Source of the DNA: an uncultured Gammaproteobacteria bacterium
Lineage (GTDB): Bacteria; Pseudomonadota; Gammaproteobacteria; Steroidobacterales; GCA-2729495
Direction of reading: 5' to 3'
DNA length: 64,000 nucleotides
Assembly (NCBI GenBank): GCA_937921935.1
Contig: CAKZWQ010000002.1
Location: 1 to 64,000 of the forward strand
In this document: positions 60,281 through 64,000 of the stretch, piece after piece
Position numbering within the stretch: the stretch's first letter is position 1
Layout: each line of letters starts with the position of its first letter
The notes under the pieces: model-generated
Databases searched by the model: none
What the model was told of the DNA's origin: nothing
Seen by the model: only the letters and a program-made list of their open reading frames with translations
Translations under genes and position numbers: made by a program

Positions 60281-61963
60281 TTAGTTCACCCGGGCCAGTC
60301 GCGGCCGGTCCTGTGCACCGAGGTCCGTATTCATCACGATCTGCGTATGATGGCCCACCAGGCCGTCGACAGTCAGCCGGCGTTCGCGCTGGTAGTCTTT
60401 AACCCGCTCTTCCAGACTTTGGTCAAACATGTCGGAGCCGACAGGCAGGGCGGGTTCGCCCTGAATGGTGCCGAGGGTTTTACGGATCCAGCGCACGTCG
60501 GGATCGCGCATACCCGGGAAGAAAGATTTCACGACGCCGATTTGCGGTCGCCACAGCAGCAGATATTCGCCGAACCAGTAATCACCGAGTTCCTCCACGG
60601 CCACACGGAACTGCTGATCCTTGATGGTCAGCACCGCGTAGTTTTCGCCAAGACCAGAGAGCACGACCTGATGCTGAGTGCCGCTGTCATCGCGCAGGGT
60701 CAGGATCACCGGGCGGTCCAGGCTGCGGACCTGGGACAGGGAGCCGCGCTGAAACAGGCAATACAGCTGATACTTTTCTGCCTGCTTGCAGGCCTGTTGC
60801 GGGCCCTTGGAGTAATCGGTATTCCACAGGCCAAACAGGGTATCGAAGGCCCGGTCCGTGCTGGTTCTCTCGGCATTCGCCGTCAGCATCGCCCCCAGGG
60901 CGATCAAGGGTTCATCGATGAGTTCGTCGGTACTGAGTTCCACCACCGGTGCCGGCTCGGAGCGCATCACTTCGGTCTCGACTGCCGGCACGGCCGGCAT
61001 GGCAGGTGGGGCAGGCGGTGCACTGGCCTTTGTGGGTGCGGGATCGACGGTTTTTGCTGCGGGCATGAATAGCCAGGCAGCACCCGCCGCCGCCAGCACG
61101 AGCGCTGCGGCCAGAGGCAAGCCGAAGCGCCGCCAGCGGCCGCGCCGCACGCCCCTGCGACCATAAACTTCATCGGCCGCGCCGCGCACCAGGGTCGGCG
61201 TAACGACCCGGCTTTCCTGGGTGAAGGCGCCGAGCAGGGAGCGATCCGCGATGACGTTAATGACCCGGGGTACGCCGTCGGATAGCCGGAACAGCTCGCG
61301 TTTGGCTGCTGTGCCAAAGATCTCGCCCACGGCACCGGCCACGCGCAGTCGGTGATCGATGTAGGCGGTGGTTTCCTCGCGGGTCAGGGGTTCCAGGTGA
61401 TAGCGGCCGGTAATACGCTGCGCCAGTTGGCGCATGTCATTACGCGAGAGTAAATCTCTCAGCTCTTCCTGACCGATAAGAATGATCTGCAGCAGCTTTT
61501 GCTTGGCGGTCTCCAGGTTAGTCAGCAAGCGCACCTGCTCAAGTACATCAACCCGAAGATTCTGAGCTTCATCGACGATCAGAATTGTTCGCCGGCCGCG
61601 GCCGTGATTACTCAGCAAGAAAGCGTTCAGCGCATTGGTCAGCGCTTTTATGCTGTCCTGGGCGGCAGGCAGCGGTACACCCAACTCTTCGCAGATCGCG
61701 CTGAGGAACTCGATGCGTGAGAGCTGCGGATTGAGAATCAGGGCGACGTCGGCGCCTTCGGGCAGTTGCTGCAACAGGCTGCGCACCAGGGTGGTCTTGC
61801 CGGTCCCCACTTCGCCCGTGAGCTGGATAAAGCCACCGCTCTCGTTCACGCCATACAGCAGGTGCGCCAGACCTTCTGTATGACGCTCGCTCATAAAGAG
61901 GTAGCGCGGGTCAGGCGTAATTGAGAATGGCTTTTCGTTCAGGCCGAAGAAACTGGTGTACAT
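60281..61963 (-). CDS. exeA: ExeA/GspA-like AAA ATPase with peptidoglycan-binding domain
   Basis: The 560 residues have an AAA domain with GEVGTGKT (50-57) and ILIVDEAQNL, one membrane helix (about 280-298), a periplasmic linker and a C-terminal peptidoglycan-binding domain ending VDGLVGHHTQIVMN. ExeA uses ATP to place the type II secretin. The other gsp genes are not in the window, as is usual where gspAB is a separate unit. Confidence 0.92.
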   Translation of the reverse strand: MYTSFFGLNEKPFSITPDPRYLFMSERHTEGLAHLLYGVNESGGFIQLTGEVGTGKTTLVRSLLQQLPEGADVALILNPQLSRIEFLSAICEELGVPLPAAQDSIKALTNALNAFLLSNHGRGRRTILIVDEAQNLRVDVLEQVRLLTNLETAKQKLLQIILIGQEELRDLLSRNDMRQLAQRITGRYHLEPLTREETTAYIDHRLRVAGAVGEIFGTAAKRELFRLSDGVPRVINVIADRSLLGAFTQESRVVTPTLVRGAADEVYGRRGVRRGRWRRFGLPLAAALVLAAAGAAWLFMPAAKTVDPAPTKASAPPAPPAMPAVPAVETEVMRSEPAPVVELSTDELIDEPLIALGAMLTANAERTSTDRAFDTLFGLWNTDYSKGPQQACKQAEKYQLYCLFQRGSLSQVRSLDRPVILTLRDDSGTQHQVVLSGLGENYAVLTIKDQQFRVAVEELGDYWFGEYLLLWRPQIGVVKSFFPGMRDPDVRWIRKTLGTIQGEPALPVGSDMFDQSLEERVKDYQRERRLTVDGLVGHHTQIVMNTDLGAQDRPRLARVN

Positions 61964-62008
61964 GGCGCTACTGGCGACAACCTGGTTGTTATTCTAGAGG
62001 GTCGATGG

Positions 62009-62032
62009 CCGGCTCGCATGAGCGCGAGCCGG
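62009..62032. other. Hairpin between ispA and exeA genes
   Basis: CCGGCTCGC (62009-62017) pairs with GCGAGCCGG (62024-62032). It lies just beyond the polyprenyl synthase stop but lacks a T-tract, so a terminator function is doubtful. Confidence 0.5.
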
Positions 62033-62033
62033 A

Positions 62034-62924
62034 CTAATGGTCACGCTCGACAATGAGCCGGGCCAGGTAGGTCAGATAGTCTGCCCGGGACCCGAAGCTG
62101 TCCAGTTCATGCAGCGCGGCAGCCAGTAATTCCGCCACCCGCGCCCGGGCCTGCTCCATGCCGAAAAGGGCTGGGTAGGTGGCCTTGGAACGGGCCTCGT
62201 CCGCGCCCTGCTGCTTGCCTATGACCTCCGTTTCCCCCTCCACGTCGAGGATGTCATCGCGAATCTGGAAGGCCAGGCCCAGGTAGTCAGAGAAGCGTTC
62301 CAGAGCATGGGTTCCGTCCAGGTCCGGCCGCGGCGGGCAGGCGGCTGCCGACATGATGCTCGTGCGCAGCAGGCGCCCGGTTTTCAGCCGGTACATGTGC
62401 TCCAGTTCAGCGGCCTCCAGGCGATTGCCTTCAGAGGCCAGATCAATGGCCTGGCCGCCCGTCATGCCCTCAGAGCCGCAGGCTTCGGCCAGGATGTGGA
62501 CCAGCGCAACCTGGGTGTCGGCATAGGGCACCAGGGCCGGGTCCGTGCACAGCACGTCAAATGCCAGGGGTTGCAAGGCGTCGGCCGCCAGGATCGCCGT
62601 GGCTTCATCAAAAGCCTTGTGGGTGGTGGGCCGGCCGCGGCGCAGGTCATCGTTATCCATGGCCGGCAGGTCATCGTGAACCAGGGAAAAGGCGTGCATT
62701 AGCTCAATGGCGACGGCCGGAGCATCCAGCAAGGCAGGATCGGTGCCCAGGGCCTCGCCGGCCGCATAGACCAGCAGCGGCCGGATGCGCTTGCCGCCCC
62801 CCAGCACGGAATAGCGCATGGCTTCGTGCAGACGGTGCGGGGGAATCTCCAGCGCTGGCAGCCAGCGGTCCAGCGCTGCCTCGATTCGTGCCTGGTATTC
62901 GTCTGTTTTGCTCGCGCCGTCCAT
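62034..62924 (-). CDS. ispA: Polyprenyl diphosphate synthase (farnesyl diphosphate synthase type)
   Basis: The 296-residue prenyltransferase has GGGKRIRPLLVYAAG, the first Asp-rich motif in SLVHDDLPAMDNDDLRRG and the second in QIRDDILDVEGET. The IspA assignment is supported by length and the DDLPAMDNDDLRRG form; chain length of the product is not proven. The start at 62924 is preferred over an ATG 19 codons earlier. It is divergent from a mevalonate-pathway gene that would supply its substrate. Confidence 0.9.
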   Translation of the reverse strand: MDGASKTDEYQARIEAALDRWLPALEIPPHRLHEAMRYSVLGGGKRIRPLLVYAAGEALGTDPALLDAPAVAIELMHAFSLVHDDLPAMDNDDLRRGRPTTHKAFDEATAILAADALQPLAFDVLCTDPALVPYADTQVALVHILAEACGSEGMTGGQAIDLASEGNRLEAAELEHMYRLKTGRLLRTSIMSAAACPPRPDLDGTHALERFSDYLGLAFQIRDDILDVEGETEVIGKQQGADEARSKATYPALFGMEQARARVAELLAAALHELDSFGSRADYLTYLARLIVERDH

Positions 62925-63041
62925 TTTTCGCCTGTTGTCCAACGGGGCGCAAAGCATAGTCGCATCGAGGCTAGCCACCAAACGGCCGTCGCTGGGGGCC
63001 GCTTATAATGCCGGCCCTGCTCCTGAAGTCCGCTGTCCCTT

Positions 63042-64000
63042 ATGCCGAAATCGAGCGCCACCGCTGTCGCCCATCCCAACATTGCCCTGATCAAGTATTG
63101 GGGCAAACGCGAGCAGGCGAGCAATCTGCCTGCCGTTGGCTCCCTGTCCATCACCCTGGATGCGCTGCGTACCCGCACAACGGTGTCCTTCGACAGCAGC
63201 CTTGCGGCAGACCGACTGATCCTGAACGGTGCCGCCGCGCCCGCCGAGCAGCCGCGCCTGATCAGTTGCCTGAATGCCTTGCGGGCCCTAGCCGGCAGCC
63301 AGGACTCGGCCCTGGTAGAGAGCGTCAATGACTTTCCCACGGGTGCCGGGCTGGCCTCGTCCGCGTCGGGCTATGCCGCCCTGGCGGTTGCCGGCGCCGC
63401 CGCCCTTGGCCTGGACCCCAGGGATCCGCGGCTTGAAGAGGTGGCGCGCATCGGTTCGGGTTCGGCGCCGCGCTCCCTGTTCGGTGGTTTCGTCTTGCTG
63501 AACAATACGCCGTCGGGTACCCACTGCAGTTGCCTGCAGCCGCCCCAGGACTGGCCGCTGCAGGTGGTGGTGGCCGTCACCTCGGAGGCCGGCAAGGCAG
63601 TCAGTTCGCGCGATGGCATGACGGACAGTCAGCACACTTCGCCGTATTACCCGGCCTGGGTAGAGACTCATGAGGCCGACCTGAGCCAGGCTCAGGCGTT
63701 CATCGCACAACGCGACTTTCTCGGGCTGGCGGAACTGGCCGAACACAATTGCCTGAAGATGCATGCGGTGATGCTCACCACGCGTCCGGCCCTGGTTTAC
63801 TGGTCGCCGGTTACCCTGGCCTGTATGCAGAAGGTGCAGGAATTGCGCGCCGCTGGCATCCCGGTCTTCTTCACCATCGATGCGGGACCGCAGCTTAAGG
63901 CCGTGTGTTTGCCCGAAGCTGCCGACGAGGTGGCCGCGGCCCTGGCGGCGGTGCCGGGCGTGCTGCGCCTGATACCCGGCGGCCTGGGCGAAGGCGCACG
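63042..64000 (+). CDS. mvaD: Diphosphomevalonate decarboxylase (3' end outside window)
   Basis: The first 319 codons are present and the frame runs off the window. PNIALIKYWGKR, GSLSITLDAL, FPTGAGLASSASGYAAL and FTIDAGPQLK are hallmarks of MvaD, the GHMP-kinase-fold enzyme that turns diphosphomevalonate into isopentenyl diphosphate. DAGPQLK varies from the usual DAGPNVK. The mevalonate route is rare in gammaproteobacteria (known in Coxiella and Legionella). Other pathway genes would be expected to the right. Confidence 0.92.
   Translation, partial: MPKSSATAVAHPNIALIKYWGKREQASNLPAVGSLSITLDALRTRTTVSFDSSLAADRLILNGAAAPAEQPRLISCLNALRALAGSQDSALVESVNDFPTGAGLASSASGYAALAVAGAAALGLDPRDPRLEEVARIGSGSAPRSLFGGFVLLNNTPSGTHCSCLQPPQDWPLQVVVAVTSEAGKAVSSRDGMTDSQHTSPYYPAWVETHEADLSQAQAFIAQRDFLGLAELAEHNCLKMHAVMLTTRPALVYWSPVTLACMQKVQELRAAGIPVFFTIDAGPQLKAVCLPEAADEVAAALAAVPGVLRLIPGGLGEGA

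Overview
This window comes from a GC-rich gammaproteobacterial chromosome. The evidence is conserved gene order: ubiE-ubiJ-ubiB, dapF-DUF484-xerC, algZ-algR next to hemX-hemY, glnK-amtB beside ubiK-yifB, and dsbA-cytochrome c4 divergent from engB and convergent with polA. An acylornithine-type carbamoyltransferase (as in Xanthomonadales and Bacteroidetes), an ExeA/GspB pair and a mevalonate-pathway enzyme point to a Xanthomonadales/Woeseia-like lineage rather than an enteric one. The exact taxon cannot be fixed from sequence reading alone. Most of the window is housekeeping chromosome.

Layout. 1-2.1 kb: end of a trp operon (trpF fragment, trpB, trpA). 2.2-9.8 kb, minus strand: dapF, DUF484, xerC, hslV, hslU, ubiE, ubiJ, ubiB. 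9.8-15.2 kb: an orphan ParA, then hemY, hemX, algR-like, algZ-like and a DUF4124 gene; hemC and hemD, usual between algR and hemX, are absent. 15.3-17.9 kb: a nitrogen operon (TorF-like porin, glnK, amtB) with a near-consensus sigma-54 promoter, an NtrC-like site and an intrinsic terminator. 17.9-23.3 kb: ubiK, yifB, a cytochrome c5, an Fnr/Crp regulator, small secreted proteins and a protein of seven W-x-C repeats.

23.5-28.4 kb is the clearest accessory region. It opens with tRNA-Arg(CCG), whose last 19 bases are repeated 170 bp downstream like an attachment-site scar. It carries four copies of a palindromic intergenic repeat, a lipoprotein, a SYLF protein, a lone glycosyltransferase and a membrane gene without a convincing start. 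28.4-36 kb holds many small or unrecognised genes with a carbonic anhydrase. 36-39.1 kb is a four-gene unit: UspA tandem protein, FixL-like kinase that keeps the haem histidine and the oxygen-sensing arginine of FixL, FixJ-like regulator and DksA/TraR-like zinc finger. 39.3-43 kb: MobA-like, moaD, moaE, dsbA, cytochrome c4 and engB.

43-54.2 kb is the most interesting part: a ten-gene, nearly gapless minus-strand run argR-argG-(DUF1611-like)-argC-argD-argF'-argB-argH-lptM-polA, with a good sigma-70 promoter and a paired operator-like sequence before argR. The carbamoyltransferase has Ala at the position that separates N-acetyl- from N-succinylornithine enzymes. The cluster has no argA or argE, and its only unexplained member is a DUF1611-like P-loop protein. 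My leading hypothesis is a variant, possibly succinylated, arginine pathway in which that protein makes the N-acylglutamate.

54.2-64 kb: an esterase, nudC, a divergent FlhC-like/FlhD-like pair in which the FlhD-like protein has a long C-terminal extension, a YadGH-type ABC exporter, an SRAP protein, gspB/exeA, a polyprenyl synthase and a diphosphomevalonate decarboxylase that runs off the window.
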